A program made the translations under genes and the position numbers. Positions 44,876 to 55,600 of a stretch of DNA of 64,000 bases are shown here, in pieces. The stretch is taken from the NCBI RefSeq assembly GCF_000632225.1, contig NZ_JFYV01000007.1, forward strand, positions 40,890-104,889. The letters run 5' to 3'. Under the pieces are notes generated by a model. It did not search any database. It was not told where the DNA came from and saw nothing but the letters and a program-made list of their open reading frames with translations. Numbering within the stretch: the stretch's first letter is position 1; each line of letters opens with the position of its first letter. Origin of the DNA: Sphingomonas sp. RIT328 (GTDB lineage: Bacteria; Pseudomonadota; Alphaproteobacteria; Sphingomonadales; Sphingomonadaceae).

Positions 44876-46063
44876 ATGAACGACTATCAGGGTTCGATCG
44901 GGCACGACGAGCGATTGGCACTGCCGGGCGATCCGGCGCCGTCGTCCCGCCGCCGCCGGATCGTCATCGCGCTGATCGTCGTCGCGCTGCTCGCGGTCGC
45001 CGGCTGGGCCTTGTTCGGCCGCAAGAAGGCCGATCCCGCCGCCGGCCAGAAGACCGAGCAGATGCCGGTCGTCACCGTCATCGTCCCCGGCCGCAAGACG
45101 GTCGACCGCACGATCACCGCGACCGGCACGCTCGCCGCGCGGCGCGAGATGCCGCTCGGCGTCGCCGGTGACGGCGGCATGATCACCCGCGTGCTCGTCG
45201 AGCCGGGCCAGTGGGTCGGCGCGGGGCAGGTGCTCGCCACCGTCGATCGCTCGGTGCAGACGCAGACCGCCGCCTCGCTCGCCGCGCAGGTCGCGGTGGC
45301 GCGCTCCGACCAGACGATCGCGCAGGCCGAGCTCGACCGCGCGCAGCAGCTCGTCGACCGCGGCTTCATCTCCAAGGCCGATCTGCAGCGCAAGGCGGCG
45401 ACGCGCGATGCCGCGGCGGCGCGCGTCCAGGTCGCCGCCGCCAGCCTGCGCGAGGCGAAGGCGCGCAACGGCCGGCTCGACATCCGCGCGCCCGAGGCGG
45501 GGCTGGTGCTGACCCGCCAGGCCGAGCCGGGCCAGATCGTCAGCGCCGGATCGGGCGTGCTGTTCCGCATGGCGCAGGGCGGCCAGATCGAGATGCGCGC
45601 GCAGCTCGCCGAATCGGATCTCGCCAGCCTGCGCCCCGGCGCGCGCGCGACGGTGACGCCGGTCGGCAGCGACCGCAGCTTCGCCGGCGAGGTGTGGCAG
45701 GTGTCGCCGATCATCGACGCGACGACGCGGCAGGGGATCGCGCGCATCGCGCTGCGCTACGATCCGGCGCTGCGTCCCGGCGGCTTCGCCTCGGCGACGA
45801 TCGTCGGCGGCGCCGCGGTCGCGCCGCTGCTGCCCGACGCGGCGTTGCAGAGCGACGACAAGGGCAGTTTCGTGTATATCGTCGGCAAGGACGACAAGGT
45901 CGAACGCCGCAACATCAAGATCGGTCAGGTCTCCGACGCGGGCGTGACGGTGATCGCCGGCCTCGACGGCACCGAGCGCGTCGTGCGGTCGGCGGGCGGG
46001 TTCCTCGCCCCCGGCCAGAAGGTCAAACCCGTGGTCGCGGCCGCGCAGGCAAAGGCAAGCTGA
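44876..46063 (+). CDS. RND efflux periplasmic adaptor (membrane fusion protein)
   Basis: This 395-residue adaptor has one N-terminal membrane helix (IVIALIVVALLAVAGWALFG). A barrel-sandwich hybrid (ITRVLVEPGQWVGAGQVLATVD ... LDIRAPEAGLVLTRQAEPGQIVSAG) is split by a short coiled coil, followed by a beta-barrel and membrane-proximal domain (DGTERVVRSAGGFLAPGQKVKPV). It links the RND pump that follows 1 bp later to an outer-membrane channel; no channel gene is in this operon, so one such as the NodT protein at 7.5-8.9 kb might be shared. Confidence 0.93.
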   Translation: MNDYQGSIGHDERLALPGDPAPSSRRRRIVIALIVVALLAVAGWALFGRKKADPAAGQKTEQMPVVTVIVPGRKTVDRTITATGTLAARREMPLGVAGDGGMITRVLVEPGQWVGAGQVLATVDRSVQTQTAASLAAQVAVARSDQTIAQAELDRAQQLVDRGFISKADLQRKAATRDAAAARVQVAAASLREAKARNGRLDIRAPEAGLVLTRQAEPGQIVSAGSGVLFRMAQGGQIEMRAQLAESDLASLRPGARATVTPVGSDRSFAGEVWQVSPIIDATTRQGIARIALRYDPALRPGGFASATIVGGAAVAPLLPDAALQSDDKGSFVYIVGKDDKVERRNIKIGQVSDAGVTVIAGLDGTERVVRSAGGFLAPGQKVKPVVAAAQAKAS

Positions 46064-46064
46064 C

Positions 46065-49000
46065 ATGAGCTTCCGCAACATCTCCGCCTGGGCGATCCGC
46101 AACCCGGTTCCGCCGATCGTGCTGTTCCTGGCACTGACGCTGGCGGGAATCGTCAGCTTCATGCGGATGGACGTCAACAACGATCCCGACATCGACTTCC
46201 CCGTCGTCATCGTCGTGATCAGCCAGCCCGGCGCGGCGCCGACCGAGCTGGAGAATCAGGTCACCAACCGCGTCGAATCGGCGGTGCGGTCGCTCCAGGG
46301 GATCGACGAGATCACCTCCACGGTCACCGAGGGCCAGTCGACCACCGTCGTCCAGCTCGCGATCGGCACGCCGATCGACCGCGCGGTCAACGACACGCGC
46401 GACAAGATCGCGCAGATCCGCAGCAACCTGCCCGAGGGCATCCTCGAACCGCAGATCTTCCGCGCCGACACCACCGACAACGATCTCGCCAGCTATTCGG
46501 CGATCGCCAGTGACATGACGGTCGAGCAATTGAGCTGGTACATCGACAATACGGTGACCAAGGAACTGCTGTCGGTGCCCGGCATGGCCGCGGTCAACCG
46601 CAACGGCGGCGTCAGCCGCGAGATCCGCGTCATCCTCGATCCGCTGCGCCTGCAGAGTCAGGGCCTCACCGCCAGCCAGGTCAATGCGCAGCTGCGCCAG
46701 ATCAACCTCAACGCCGCGGGCGGCCGCGCCGAGATCGCCGGGTCCGAACAATCGGTGCGCGTGCTCGGCAACGCCAAGAACGCCAACGAGCTCGCGCAGA
46801 CGCAGATCAACGTCGGCAACGGCCGCACCATCCGCCTCGGCGACATCGCCACGGTGCGCGATCTCTATGCCGAGCAGCGCAGCCGCGCCGCGGTCGACGG
46901 GCGCCAGGCGATCAGCTTCGACTTCCAGCGCGCCAAGGGCGCCTCCGACGTCACCGTGTTCAACGAGGCGGTGAAGAAGCTCACCGACCTCGAGAAGCGC
47001 AACCCCAACGTCCATTTCATCCTGCGCTCGAACAGCGTCAAATATACCGAAGCGCAATATGAGTCCGCGATCCATGCGATGATCGAAGGCGCGGTGCTCG
47101 CGGTGCTCGTCGTGCTCTTGTTCCTGCGCGACTGGCGCGCGACGCTGATCTCGGCGCTGGCGATCCCGCTGTCGGCGATCCCGACCTTCTGGTTCATGGA
47201 GCTGCTCGGCTTCAACCTCAACCAGATGACGCTGCTCGGCCTCAGCCTCGTCGCCGGCGTGCTGGTCGACGACGCGATCGTCGAGATCGAGAATATCGTG
47301 CGGCATATGCGGATGGGCAAATCCGCCTATCAGGCATCGATCGACGCGGCCGACGAGATCGGCCTCGCGGTGCTCGCCACCACCATGTCGATCGTCGCGG
47401 TGTTCATGCCGGTCAGCCTGATGCCGGGCATCTCGGGCCAGTATTTCCAGAACTTCGGTCTCACCGTCGTCGTCTCGGTGCTGATGAGCCTTGCCGTCGC
47501 TCGCCTCATCACGCCGATGATCGCCGCCTATTTCCTCAAGAGCTTCGGCCACGCCAGCCATGGCGAGGGCAGGCTGATGGACGGCTATATGGCGGTGCTG
47601 CGCTGGACGCTCGACAGCACGCGGCAGAAGGCGAGCGCGGCGCGCGGCGGCCTGCATCGCGTCACCAGCCGCTGGCGCGATCATCGCATGTGGGTGATGG
47701 GCTTCGGCCTGCTCGCCTTCATCGCAACGCTGGCGATGTTCGCGGTGGTGCCGATGCAATTCTCGCCCGCCGAGAACAGCGACAACTCGACCGCGACGAT
47801 CGAGATGGTGCCGGGCGCGACGCTGGCGCAGACCGACGAGGTCGTCACCCGCGTCGGCGAGTTGCTGCGCCGCCAGCCCGAGGTCGCCTCGGTCTACACC
47901 CGCACTGGATCGAACGGCGCGGTCAACACCGGCCGCGTCACCGCGACGCTCAAGGAAGACCGCAAGGTCACCAGCACCGAATTCGAACGCAATCTTGCGC
48001 CCGAGCTCGCCAAGTTCGCCGATGCGCGCGTCGGCTTCCGCTCGCAGTTCGGCTGGGGCTCGTCGGGGCGCGACATGACGATCGTGCTCGGCGGCGACGA
48101 TCCGGCGCTGCTCCAGAAGACCGCCAATACGCTGGTCGATCAGATGGCGAAGCTGCCGACGCTGACCCAGCCGCGCATCTCGGGCAATCTCCAGCGGCCC
48201 GAGATCGTCATCAAGCCGCGCTTCGACCTCGCCGCCAATCTCGGCGTGACGACGCAGGCGCTGTCGAGCGCGATCCGCATCGCGACGCTGGGCGACATCG
48301 ACCAGAATTCGGCGCGCTTCTCGCTCTCCGACCGGCAGGTGCCGATTCGCGTCGCCCTCGATCAGGGCGCGCGGACCGAGCTGTCGACGATCCAGAACCT
48401 GCCCGTCTCGACCGCGAGCGGCGGCTCGGTGCCGCTGGCGCTGATCGCCGACATCAGCCTCGGCTCGGGACCGACGCAGATCGATCGCGTTAACCAACAG
48501 CGGCGCATCGCGGTCGGCGCCGATCTTGCCCCCGGCATCGTCTCCGGCGTCGCGCAGAAGCAGATCGACAATCTGCCGATCATGAAGAACCTGCCGCTCG
48601 GCGTGAACAAGCTGACGCTCGGCCAGGCGAAATGGCAGGCGGAGATGCTCAACAACTTCGTCGTCGCGGTGATCGCCGGCACCTTCCTCGTCTTCGCGGT
48701 GCTGGTGCTGCTCTATCGCCGGGCGCTGCCGCCGTTCGTCAACATGGCGTCGCTGCTGCTCGCGCCGCTGGGCGGGCTGATCGCGCTGTGGGCGACGGGC
48801 AATCCGCTGTCGCTGCCGGTGTTCATCGGCCTGCTGATGCTGCTCGGCATCGTCGCGAAGAATTCGATCCTGCTGATCGACTTCGCGCTCGAGGAGATGA
48901 ACAAGGGCGTCGACACGCTGACCGCGATCATCGACGCCGGGCACAAGCGCGCGCAGCCGATCGTGATGACGACGGTGGCGATGGTCGCGGGCATGATCCC

Positions 49001-49295
49001 GACCGCGCTGTCGATCGGCAGCGACGGATCGTGGCGCGCGCCGATGGGCATCGTGGTGATCGGCGGCCTGATCCTGTCGACGATCCTGACGCTGGTGATC
49101 GTGCCGGCGGCGTTCAGCCTCGCGGTCGGGATCGAACGCTATGTCGGGCCGCGGCTCGGCCGGCGGCTGCTCACCTATCGTCCCGGCGACGACGGCAGCA
49201 CGGTGGTCGGCATCGCCGGCCCCAACCAGCCGAGCATCGCGCCGGTGCCGGGCCGGCTGGGCCATGACGACGGGGGCGCGCAGCCGGCGGAGTGA
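46065..49295 (+). CDS. RND family efflux permease (AcrB/MexF-like)
   Basis: This 1076-residue inner-membrane pump has 12 transmembrane helices, two large periplasmic loops and the proton-relay sequence [18 protein letters not shown] in helix 4. [25 protein letters not shown] and [15 protein letters not shown] are also typical. Between helices 6 and 7 there is a basic cytoplasmic loop (about residues 505-540, GEGRLMDGY ... [10 protein letters not shown]). The class exports drugs, solvents or other small molecules by proton antiport. It forms a two-gene operon with the adaptor. Confidence 0.95.
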   Translation: MSFRNISAWAIRNPVPPIVLFLALTLAGIVSFMRMDVNNDPDIDFPVVIVVISQPGAAPTELENQVTNRVESAVRSLQGIDEITSTVTEGQSTTVVQLAIGTPIDRAVNDTRDKIAQIRSNLPEGILEPQIFRADTTDNDLASYSAIASDMTVEQLSWYIDNTVTKELLSVPGMAAVNRNGGVSREIRVILDPLRLQSQGLTASQVNAQLRQINLNAAGGRAEIAGSEQSVRVLGNAKNANELAQTQINVGNGRTIRLGDIATVRDLYAEQRSRAAVDGRQAISFDFQRAKGASDVTVFNEAVKKLTDLEKRNPNVHFILRSNSVKYTEAQYESAIHAMIEGAVLAVLVVLLFLRDWRATLISALAIPLSAIPTFWFMELLGFNLNQMTLLGLSLVAGVLVDDAIVEIENIVRHMRMGKSAYQASIDAADEIGLAVLATTMSIVAVFMPVSLMPGISGQYFQNFGLTVVVSVLMSLAVARLITPMIAAYFLKSFGHASHGEGRLMDGYMAVLRWTLDSTRQKASAARGGLHRVTSRWRDHRMWVMGFGLLAFIATLAMFAVVPMQFSPAENSDNSTATIEMVPGATLAQTDEVVTRVGELLRRQPEVASVYTRTGSNGAVNTGRVTATLKEDRKVTSTEFERNLAPELAKFADARVGFRSQFGWGSSGRDMTIVLGGDDPALLQKTANTLVDQMAKLPTLTQPRISGNLQRPEIVIKPRFDLAANLGVTTQALSSAIRIATLGDIDQNSARFSLSDRQVPIRVALDQGARTELSTIQNLPVSTASGGSVPLALIADISLGSGPTQIDRVNQQRRIAVGADLAPGIVSGVAQKQIDNLPIMKNLPLGVNKLTLGQAKWQAEMLNNFVVAVIAGTFLVFAVLVLLYRRALPPFVNMASLLLAPLGGLIALWATGNPLSLPVFIGLLMLLGIVAKNSILLIDFALEEMNKGVDTLTAIIDAGHKRAQPIVMTTVAMVAGMIPTALSIGSDGSWRAPMGIVVIGGLILSTILTLVIVPAAFSLAVGIERYVGPRLGRRLLTYRPGDDGSTVVGIAGPNQPSIAPVPGRLGHDDGGAQPAE

Positions 49296-49325
49296 TCCGC
49301 CGGCGACGGATCGGCCGGCGGACGT

Positions 49326-50372
49326 TCAGCCGACCGAGCGGATCACCGCGCCGCTCGCGTCGCGGATGTCGGTGCGCTCGATCTGCCAGACGACGCCGGG
49401 CAGCGCGTCGAGGCGATAGGCGCCGCTGACCGGACGCAGCGTGTCGCGTAACTGGTCGAGCCCGCCCCGATCGAGCGTCACGCACGGCGGCCGGGCCTGC
49501 GCGTTGATCCTCGATGCCTCGCCCGCGGCGAACCGGATCGCGTCGTCCGTATCGAGCAGCAGCAGGTCCCGCCCGAACGGCAGCCGCAGCGCGAGCAGGG
49601 TCTCGACCTGACCCGCGCCGATCCGGATCAGTGTCGTGGAGCGGACGGGTCGCCCTGCTGCGAGCAGGCGACCGTCGGCACGAACAGCATCCCCATCGAC
49701 GACCCGTCGCGATCGCGCCCCGTCTCCACGGCGTCTCGTACGTCGGGCCGGTCGAGCAGCGAGGCGCGCGCGAGATCGGTGATCCAGAGCGGCAGGTGCG
49801 GCAGCAGCGCCGCCAGCACTCCGCGCGTCTGCCAATTCTTGCCCGCCTCCATCTCATCGACGGTGAGGCCGACGATCTGGACGAAGGCGACGCTGCCGTT
49901 CGGCGGGGCGATCGGCGGCAGCTCCGGGTCGGCGACGAAGGCGAGTCCCCGCAACTGCGTGTCCGTGTCGAGCGCGATCGATCCGTTGCGGGCCATCCAC
50001 TCGCCGTCGCGCAGGGCATTGCCCGAGGTGGCGACGTAGCGCGCCAGATTCTGCATCAGGCTGATCGCCACCCGGGCGGGTCCTCGTCCGCTGGATCGCA
50101 GCGCAGACGGAAAGTCAGTTCGAAGCCGTGGCCGCTGATCGCCTCGTCGTCGCTTTCTTTCCAGTACAGTTCGGAGAGTCCGAAGCCGACGCAATGCCAA
50201 TGCGGAATCGGCTCGGCACTCTTCCACGCGCTGATCCCGTCGAGCGGATTGCCGTCGAAGCCGAATGGCAGGCTCGACCATAATGTCTGGGCTCCTGCTG
50301 CGGATAGAGGTGCGTGCACGCGGCCCGGATCGCATCCCAGCCGGCGGTGGCCGCATCGTCGCCTTCGGTCAT
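49326..50372 (-). pseudogene. Suppressor-of-fused (SUFU) domain protein, broken by three frameshifts
   Basis: The 1047-bp stretch encodes one SUFU-like protein of normal length (~350 aa) spread over three reading frames. It starts MTEGDDAATAGWDAIRAACT..QQEPRHYG (from 50372), shifts near 50270 to PFGFDGNPLDGISAWKSAEPIPHWHCVGFGLSELYWKES...GFELTFRL, shifts near 50070 to ISLMQNLARYVATSGNALRDGEW...LPHLPLWITDLARASLLDRP, and shifts near 49640 to TTLIRIGAGQVETLLALRLPFGRDLLLLD. Each break fits a single-base indel. Bacterial SUFU proteins are often immunity or toxin-associated. No partner toxin is seen nearby. Sequencing error is an alternative explanation. Confidence 0.8.
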
Positions 50373-50589
50373 GACGCGAGGCTAGGAGCGGCCCGAACGG
50401 CTGTCGACGCCGCATCGTCAAGCCGTTGACCGGGCAGCGCCCTCGTGCCGCACCTGACGGAATCCGCGGTGCCGGTGCGACGCGACCCGGCGGTATGCGA
50501 GTAGCCGCCGCCATCGGCAGGGGGGGGTGATGCGCAAACCGAACGCGATCCCACTTGAACTTCCCCGCCGCTCGCGGATTGTTTCGCCC

Positions 50590-51852
50590 ATGAACACCCG
50601 TCCCCGCAGCGCCACCGAGGCGGCTCCGCCCGCTCTCGTCGCGATGCGGCGGATCGCCGTCGGGCTGCTGGTGGCGATGGCGGCGCTGTTCCTCGTTAGC
50701 CGTCATCTCGCCCCCGCCTATCCCGGCTGGGGGTTCGTCCAGGCGTTCAGCGAGGCGGCGATGGTCGGCGGGCTGGCCGACTGGTTCGCGGTGACCGCGC
50801 TGTTCCGGCATCCGCTCGGGCTGCCGATCCCGCACACCGCGATCATCCCGCGCAACAAGGACCGGATCGGCGATACGCTCGCGCAATTCCTGCGCGCCAA
50901 CTTCCTCCAGCCGGCGGTGATCGGCCGGCGAATGCGGCGTGTCGACGTCGCCACCGCGATCGCGCGCTGGCTGACCGATCCGCCCGAGGGCGCCGGCGGA
51001 CGCTTCCGCCAGGGCGCATCGAAGCTGGTCGCGCAGGTGCTCGACGGGCTCGACCCGCAGCGGCTCGGCGGGATGGTCAAGGCGGGGATCGCCGCGCGGC
51101 TGCGCGCCACCGACGTATCGCCGATCCTCGGCCGGATGATGCAGGCGGCGATCGCCGAACAGCGGCACGCGCCGCTGCTCGACAGCGCGATCCGCTGGGG
51201 CGCGAAGGCGCTCGCCGCCAACGAACATCTGATCCGCGCGATGGTGCACGAACGCGCCGGATCGATCCTGCGCTGGACCGGGCTCGACGAGACGGTCGCG
51301 GACAAGTTGATCGCCGGGCTCGACAAGCTCGTCGCCGACATGGCCGAGGATCCGCAGCATCCGTTGCGGCTCAAGGCGGAGGAGGGGCTCGACCGGCTCG
51401 CCTGGGACCTGCAGTTCGATCCGGCGATGCGCGCGCGGGTCGAGGCGATGAAGGTCGAGCTGATCGCCAATCCGGCGATGCAGCGCTGGCTTGACGGCCT
51501 GTGGGAATCGGCGCGCGCCGCGCTGCTGCGGATCGCGCGCGATCCGGAAAGCGCGATGCAGGGGCAGCTCGGCGACATGCTGCGCCAGCTCGGCGAGACG
51601 CTGACCCACGATCCTCGGCTGGCGCGGACGATCAACCGCTTCGTCCGTCGCGCGGTGGTCGGCATCGCCGCGGATTATGGCGACGGCATCGTCCGGCTGG
51701 TGTCGGAGACGGTACGCGGCTGGGACGCGCGCACGATCACCAGCCGGCTGGAGAATGCGGTCGGCCGCGACCTGCAATATATCCGCATCAACGGCACCCT
51801 GGTGGGTGGTCTGGTCGGCCTGATCATCCATGCGGTCGACGTGCTGCTGTGA
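50590..51852 (+). CDS. DUF445 family membrane protein (YjiN-like)
   Basis: I chose ATG 50590 (MNTRPRSATEAAPPALVAMRR) over 50527, whose extra residues look random. The 420-residue protein has an N-terminal membrane helix (IAVGLLVAMAALFLVSRHL) followed by GGLADWFAVTALFRHPLGLPIPHTAIIPRNKDRIGDTLAQF, the DUF445 signature. A long helical middle follows, and a C-terminal membrane helix with INGTLVGGLVGLIIHAVD. The role is unknown. It precedes the lipid-transport operon by 82 bp in the same direction. Confidence 0.92.
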   Translation: MNTRPRSATEAAPPALVAMRRIAVGLLVAMAALFLVSRHLAPAYPGWGFVQAFSEAAMVGGLADWFAVTALFRHPLGLPIPHTAIIPRNKDRIGDTLAQFLRANFLQPAVIGRRMRRVDVATAIARWLTDPPEGAGGRFRQGASKLVAQVLDGLDPQRLGGMVKAGIAARLRATDVSPILGRMMQAAIAEQRHAPLLDSAIRWGAKALAANEHLIRAMVHERAGSILRWTGLDETVADKLIAGLDKLVADMAEDPQHPLRLKAEEGLDRLAWDLQFDPAMRARVEAMKVELIANPAMQRWLDGLWESARAALLRIARDPESAMQGQLGDMLRQLGETLTHDPRLARTINRFVRRAVVGIAADYGDGIVRLVSETVRGWDARTITSRLENAVGRDLQYIRINGTLVGGLVGLIIHAVDVLL

Positions 51853-51934
51853 ACCCAGCCTGTCCGGTCAACCCAACCGTCGCGTATGATAAACGCCTTG
51901 CCGAAGGTCGGAACTTGGCTCACAAGCGCAGGCG

Positions 51935-53035
51935 ATGAGCGCCACAGCCGAATTCGAGCAGGACAGCGGCGGAACCCTTCGCTTTTCCGGTGACCTGCTG
52001 CTGCGCACGCTGGGCGATCTGCCCGACCGGCTCGACGCGGTGAGCGGCCCGGTGCGCAGCATCGACCTCAGCGGCATCGACCGGATCGACACCGTCGGCG
52101 CCTGGCTGGTCCACCGGCTGGCGACGCGGCATCAGGCGTCGATCGAGGGGCTCGACGCGGACGGCCGCTATCTGCTCGATTCGGTGGTCGCGGCGGATCG
52201 CCCGGTGGCGATGCCGGTGCGGCCGAGCAATGCGTTCAGCAAGCTGCTCGGCGAGATCGGCGATGCGGTGGTGATCACCTTCCGCACGCTCTACGGCCTG
52301 CTCGGTTTCCTCGGGGCGACGACGATCGCCTTCGTCAACGTCGTCCGCCACCCCAGCCGCTTCCGCTTCAACGCGACCGTCCACCGGTTCGAGGTGGTCG
52401 GCGTGCAGGCGCTGGCGATCGTCGGGCTGATGAGCTTCCTGATCGGCATCGTCATCGCGCAACAGGGTGCGGTGCAGCTCCGGCAGTTCGGGGCCGAGGT
52501 GTTCACGATCAACCTCGTCGGCCGGCTGACGCTGCGCGAGCTCGGCGTGCTGATGACCGCGATCATGGTCGCGGGCCGCTCGGGTTCGGCCTTTGCCGCG
52601 CAGCTCGGCACGATGAAGCTGACCGAAGAGATCGACGCGATGCGGACGATCGGCGTCTCGCCGATGGAGGCGCTGGTCTTGCCGCGGACGATCGCCGCGG
52701 TGCTGCTGATGCCGCTGCTCGGCTTCTATTCGTCGCTGATCGCGATCGTCGGCGGCGGGCTGCTCGCCTGGGTGTCGCTCGACATTCCGCCGGTGACCTT
52801 CATCCAGCGCATCCGCGAGGTGGTGCCGATCACCGACCTCTATATCGGCCTGATCAAGGCGCCGGTGTTCGGGGCGATCATCGCCATCGCCGGCTGTTTC
52901 CAGGGCATGCTGGTCGAATCGGACGCCGAGCAGGTCGGCCAGCGCACCACGTCGGCGGTGGTGCAGGCGATTTTCCTCGTCATCGTGCTCGACGCCTTCT
53001 TCGCGGTGTTCTTCACCTGGGTGGGGTGGAACTGA
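51935..53035 (+). CDS. MlaE-family lipid ABC permease with N-terminal STAS domain
   Basis: This 366-residue protein has an N-terminal STAS-like domain (about 1-85, SIDLSGIDRIDTVGAWLVHRL) fused to the MlaE permease (about 95-366). The permease carries GLMSFLIGIVIAQQGAVQLRQFGAEVF, AGRSGSAFAAQLGTMKLTEEIDAMRTIGVSPMEALVLPR and a C-terminal AEQVGQRTTSAVVQAIF. It forms the inner-membrane part of a phospholipid transport system. The fused STAS domain replaces a separate MlaB. The stop overlaps the ATPase start (TGATG). Confidence 0.93.
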   Translation: MSATAEFEQDSGGTLRFSGDLLLRTLGDLPDRLDAVSGPVRSIDLSGIDRIDTVGAWLVHRLATRHQASIEGLDADGRYLLDSVVAADRPVAMPVRPSNAFSKLLGEIGDAVVITFRTLYGLLGFLGATTIAFVNVVRHPSRFRFNATVHRFEVVGVQALAIVGLMSFLIGIVIAQQGAVQLRQFGAEVFTINLVGRLTLRELGVLMTAIMVAGRSGSAFAAQLGTMKLTEEIDAMRTIGVSPMEALVLPRTIAAVLLMPLLGFYSSLIAIVGGGLLAWVSLDIPPVTFIQRIREVVPITDLYIGLIKAPVFGAIIAIAGCFQGMLVESDAEQVGQRTTSAVVQAIFLVIVLDAFFAVFFTWVGWN

Positions 53036-53964
53036 TGGCAAACACCCCGGCATCGGCCCGCCCGCGCGACTCGGGGCGCGACGAATCGATCATTCAGGTC
53101 CGCGGGCTGAAGAATGCCTTCGGCGAATCGGTGATCCACGACGGGCTCGACCTCGACGTGCGGCGCGGCGAGATCCTCGGCGTGGTCGGCGGGTCGGGCA
53201 CCGGCAAATCGGTGCTGATGCGATCGATCATCGGCCTGCAGACCCCGGTGGCGGGCGAGATCACCGTGTTCGGCGAACCGACGATCGGCCGCGAGGAGAC
53301 CGAGGCGACCGCGATCCGCAAGCGCTGGGGCGTGCTGTTCCAGGGCGGCGCCTTGTTCTCGACGCTGACCGTCTCCGAGAACGTCCAGGTGCCCCTGCGT
53401 GAATTCTACGGCGGGCTCGATCCGGCACTGATGGCGGAGATCGCCGCCTATAAGGTGGTGATGACCGGCCTGTCCCCCGATGCCGGCCCCAAATATCCGT
53501 CCGAACTGTCGGGCGGCATGAAGAAGCGCGCCGGCCTTGCCCGCGCGCTGGCGCTCGATCCCGAACTGCTGTTCCTCGACGAGCCGACCGCCGGGCTCGA
53601 TCCGATCGGCGCGGCGGCGTTCGACCAGCTCACCAAGTCGTTGCAGAAGACGCTCGGCCTCACCGTCTTCCTCATCACCCACGATCTCGACACGCTCTAT
53701 GCGATCTGTGACCGGGTCGCGGTGCTCGCCGACAAGAAGGTGATCGCGGTCGGCACGATCGACGAACTGCTCGCGCTCGATCACCCGTGGATCGAGGAAT
53801 ATTTCAAGGGTCCGCGCGGTCGCGCCGCGATCGCGACGCAGGAGGCGCAGGACGCCAGCCAGCATCCGACCGAGGTCAAGACGCAGCAGATCGCGGCAAG
53901 TCCGGCCGCGGCCACCACCACCGAACCGGCCGACCCGGCCCGACCCCCTGTAGGGACCGACTGA
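53035..53964 (+). CDS. MlaF-type ABC transporter ATP-binding protein
   Basis: This 309-residue ATPase has Walker A GGSGTGKS, signature LSGGMKKRAGLARAL, Walker B LLFLDEPTAGLDPIG and a switch histidine in ITHDLD. LFQGGALFSTLTVSENV in the Q-loop region is characteristic of MCE-linked ATPases. A C-terminal Ala/Thr/Pro-rich tail of about 45 residues follows GPRGRAA. It overlaps the next gene by one to two bases, so the four genes form one unit. Confidence 0.94.
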   Translation: MANTPASARPRDSGRDESIIQVRGLKNAFGESVIHDGLDLDVRRGEILGVVGGSGTGKSVLMRSIIGLQTPVAGEITVFGEPTIGREETEATAIRKRWGVLFQGGALFSTLTVSENVQVPLREFYGGLDPALMAEIAAYKVVMTGLSPDAGPKYPSELSGGMKKRAGLARALALDPELLFLDEPTAGLDPIGAAAFDQLTKSLQKTLGLTVFLITHDLDTLYAICDRVAVLADKKVIAVGTIDELLALDHPWIEEYFKGPRGRAAIATQEAQDASQHPTEVKTQQIAASPAAATTTEPADPARPPVGTD

Positions 53965-54926
53965 TGGAAACCCGTTCCAACCATGTGATCGTCGGCGCGG
54001 TGGTGCTGATCCTGCTCGCCGCGCTGGCGGTCTTCACCGTCTGGATCGCCCGCCTGGGCAGCGCCTCCGAGCGCGAATACGACATCTTCTTCAAACAGTC
54101 AGTCGACGGCCTCGCCAAGGGGTCGACGGTGACCTATTCGGGCGTGCCGACCGGACAGGTCAAGGCGATCGCGCTGTGGAAGCCCGATCCGCAGTTCGTC
54201 CGCGTACGGGTGACGGTGAAGGACGAGACGCCGATCCTCCAAGGCACCACCGCGACGATCCAGGGCAGCTTCACCGGCACCAGCACCGTCGCGCTCGACG
54301 GCGCGCGCAAGGGCGCGGTGCCGATCGCCTGTCCCGATCATCCCGATGCGACGCAATGCCCCTATGGCGTGCCGGTGATCCCGACCAAGCAGGGCGGCAT
54401 CGGCGCGATCCTCAATTCGGCACCGCAGCTGCTCGAGCGGCTGTCGACGCTGACCGAGCGGCTGACCGGGCTGCTCACCGATCGCAACCAGGCGTCGATC
54501 GCCGGCATCCTCGACAACACCAACCGGCTGTCGGGCGCGCTCGCCGACCGCGGGCCGGAGATCGCGGCGACGCTGGCGCAGACGCGCATCGCGATCCAGC
54601 AGGCGGGCGATGCCTCGCAGCAGATCGGCAAGCTCGCCGAGACGACCAACGGCCTGATCGCGCAGGACGTCAAGCCGACGATGCAGAACCTCAACAAGGC
54701 GATCGCCTCGGCGCAGCAGAGCGCCGAGACGCTCAATGCGGCGATCCAGGACGCACGGCCGGGCCTGCAGACCTTCTCCAAGCAGACGATCCCGGAGGCG
54801 AACCGGCTGGTGCGCGATCTGCGCGTCACCGCGACGGCGCTGTCGTCGATCGCCGACAAGGTCGATCAGGGCGGCGCCAGCTCGCTGATCGGTCAGCAGA
54901 AGCTCCCCGATTACAAGGGCAAGTGA
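53964..54926 (+). CDS. MlaD/MCE-domain substrate-binding protein
   Basis: This 320-residue protein has one N-terminal membrane helix (VIVGAVVLILLAALAVFTVWIA), an MCE domain (about 35-115) and a long helical, heptad-rich C-terminal part (about 140-300). The MCE domain includes YDIFFKQSVDGLAKGSTVTYSGVPTGQVKAI and GTTATIQGSFTGTSTVALDG. It binds lipid in the periplasm and, as in Pqi/Mla systems, may form a channel or bridge. Confidence 0.93.
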   Translation: METRSNHVIVGAVVLILLAALAVFTVWIARLGSASEREYDIFFKQSVDGLAKGSTVTYSGVPTGQVKAIALWKPDPQFVRVRVTVKDETPILQGTTATIQGSFTGTSTVALDGARKGAVPIACPDHPDATQCPYGVPVIPTKQGGIGAILNSAPQLLERLSTLTERLTGLLTDRNQASIAGILDNTNRLSGALADRGPEIAATLAQTRIAIQQAGDASQQIGKLAETTNGLIAQDVKPTMQNLNKAIASAQQSAETLNAAIQDARPGLQTFSKQTIPEANRLVRDLRVTATALSSIADKVDQGGASSLIGQQKLPDYKGK

Positions 54927-54930
54927 GATC

Positions 54931-55515
54931 ATGAAGACCAGGCTCCTCATCCTCGCCGCGACGCTGCCGCTCGCCGGCTGCATCAGCTTCGGCGCCAAGC
55001 CGCCGCCCTCGCTGCTGACGATCGAGGCGACGTCGGCGCCGGCGGTGGGCGCGGACCAGAATTCCGCCAAGGCGCGCTCGATCACCATCCAGGTGCCGAC
55101 GACGCCGACCGCGATCGCCGGCGCCCGCGTGCCGGTCCAGGCGACGCCGACCAGCATCGCCTATGTCAAGGACGCGCAATGGGCCGAGCCGCCGGCGCGG
55201 CTGTTCGCCCGCCTGCTGTCCGACACGGTGTCGGCGCGCAGCAACATGGTGGTGCTGTCGACGGTCCAGTCGATCAGCGATCCGAGTGCTACGCTCGCCG
55301 GCGAGCTGCGCCGCTTCGGGCTCGATGCGACGACGCGTGAGGCGGTGGTGACCTATGACGCGGCGCTGACCCGCGCCGGGCAGGAGACGGTCGAGAAGCG
55401 CCGGTTCGAGGCGCGTGTCCCGGTGCAAACGATCGACGCCGCCAATGCGGGGACGGCGATCAGCCAGGCGGCCAATCAGGTCGCGGTCGAGGTGGCGGCC
55501 TGGGTCGCCGGCTGA
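54931..55515 (+). CDS. PqiC-like transport auxiliary lipoprotein
   Basis: This 194-residue lipoprotein (lipobox LAGC, Cys 17) has the ABC-type auxiliary domain: PARLFARLLSDTVSARSNMVVLS, LAGELRRFGLD and EAVVTYDAALTRA. PqiC-like lipoproteins sit in the outer membrane and receive lipid from MCE-protein tunnels. It is the last gene of the four-gene Mla/Pqi-type operon (4-bp gap). Confidence 0.9.
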   Translation: MKTRLLILAATLPLAGCISFGAKPPPSLLTIEATSAPAVGADQNSAKARSITIQVPTTPTAIAGARVPVQATPTSIAYVKDAQWAEPPARLFARLLSDTVSARSNMVVLSTVQSISDPSATLAGELRRFGLDATTREAVVTYDAALTRAGQETVEKRRFEARVPVQTIDAANAGTAISQAANQVAVEVAAWVAG

Positions 55516-55600
55516 GCGGCGGTTCGACAAGCGTAACTAGCTGGGGTGCAATCAAAATTGGCCGTCCGGATGGCGCGGCCTTACGCTAGGCGTCGCCGCT

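Noticed and set aside
46023..49265. 1080-codon open frame opposite the RND permease
   Set aside because: It mirrors the RND gene codon for codon and gives a low-complexity Asp/Arg/His-rich translation. The RND protein on the plus strand is unmistakable.
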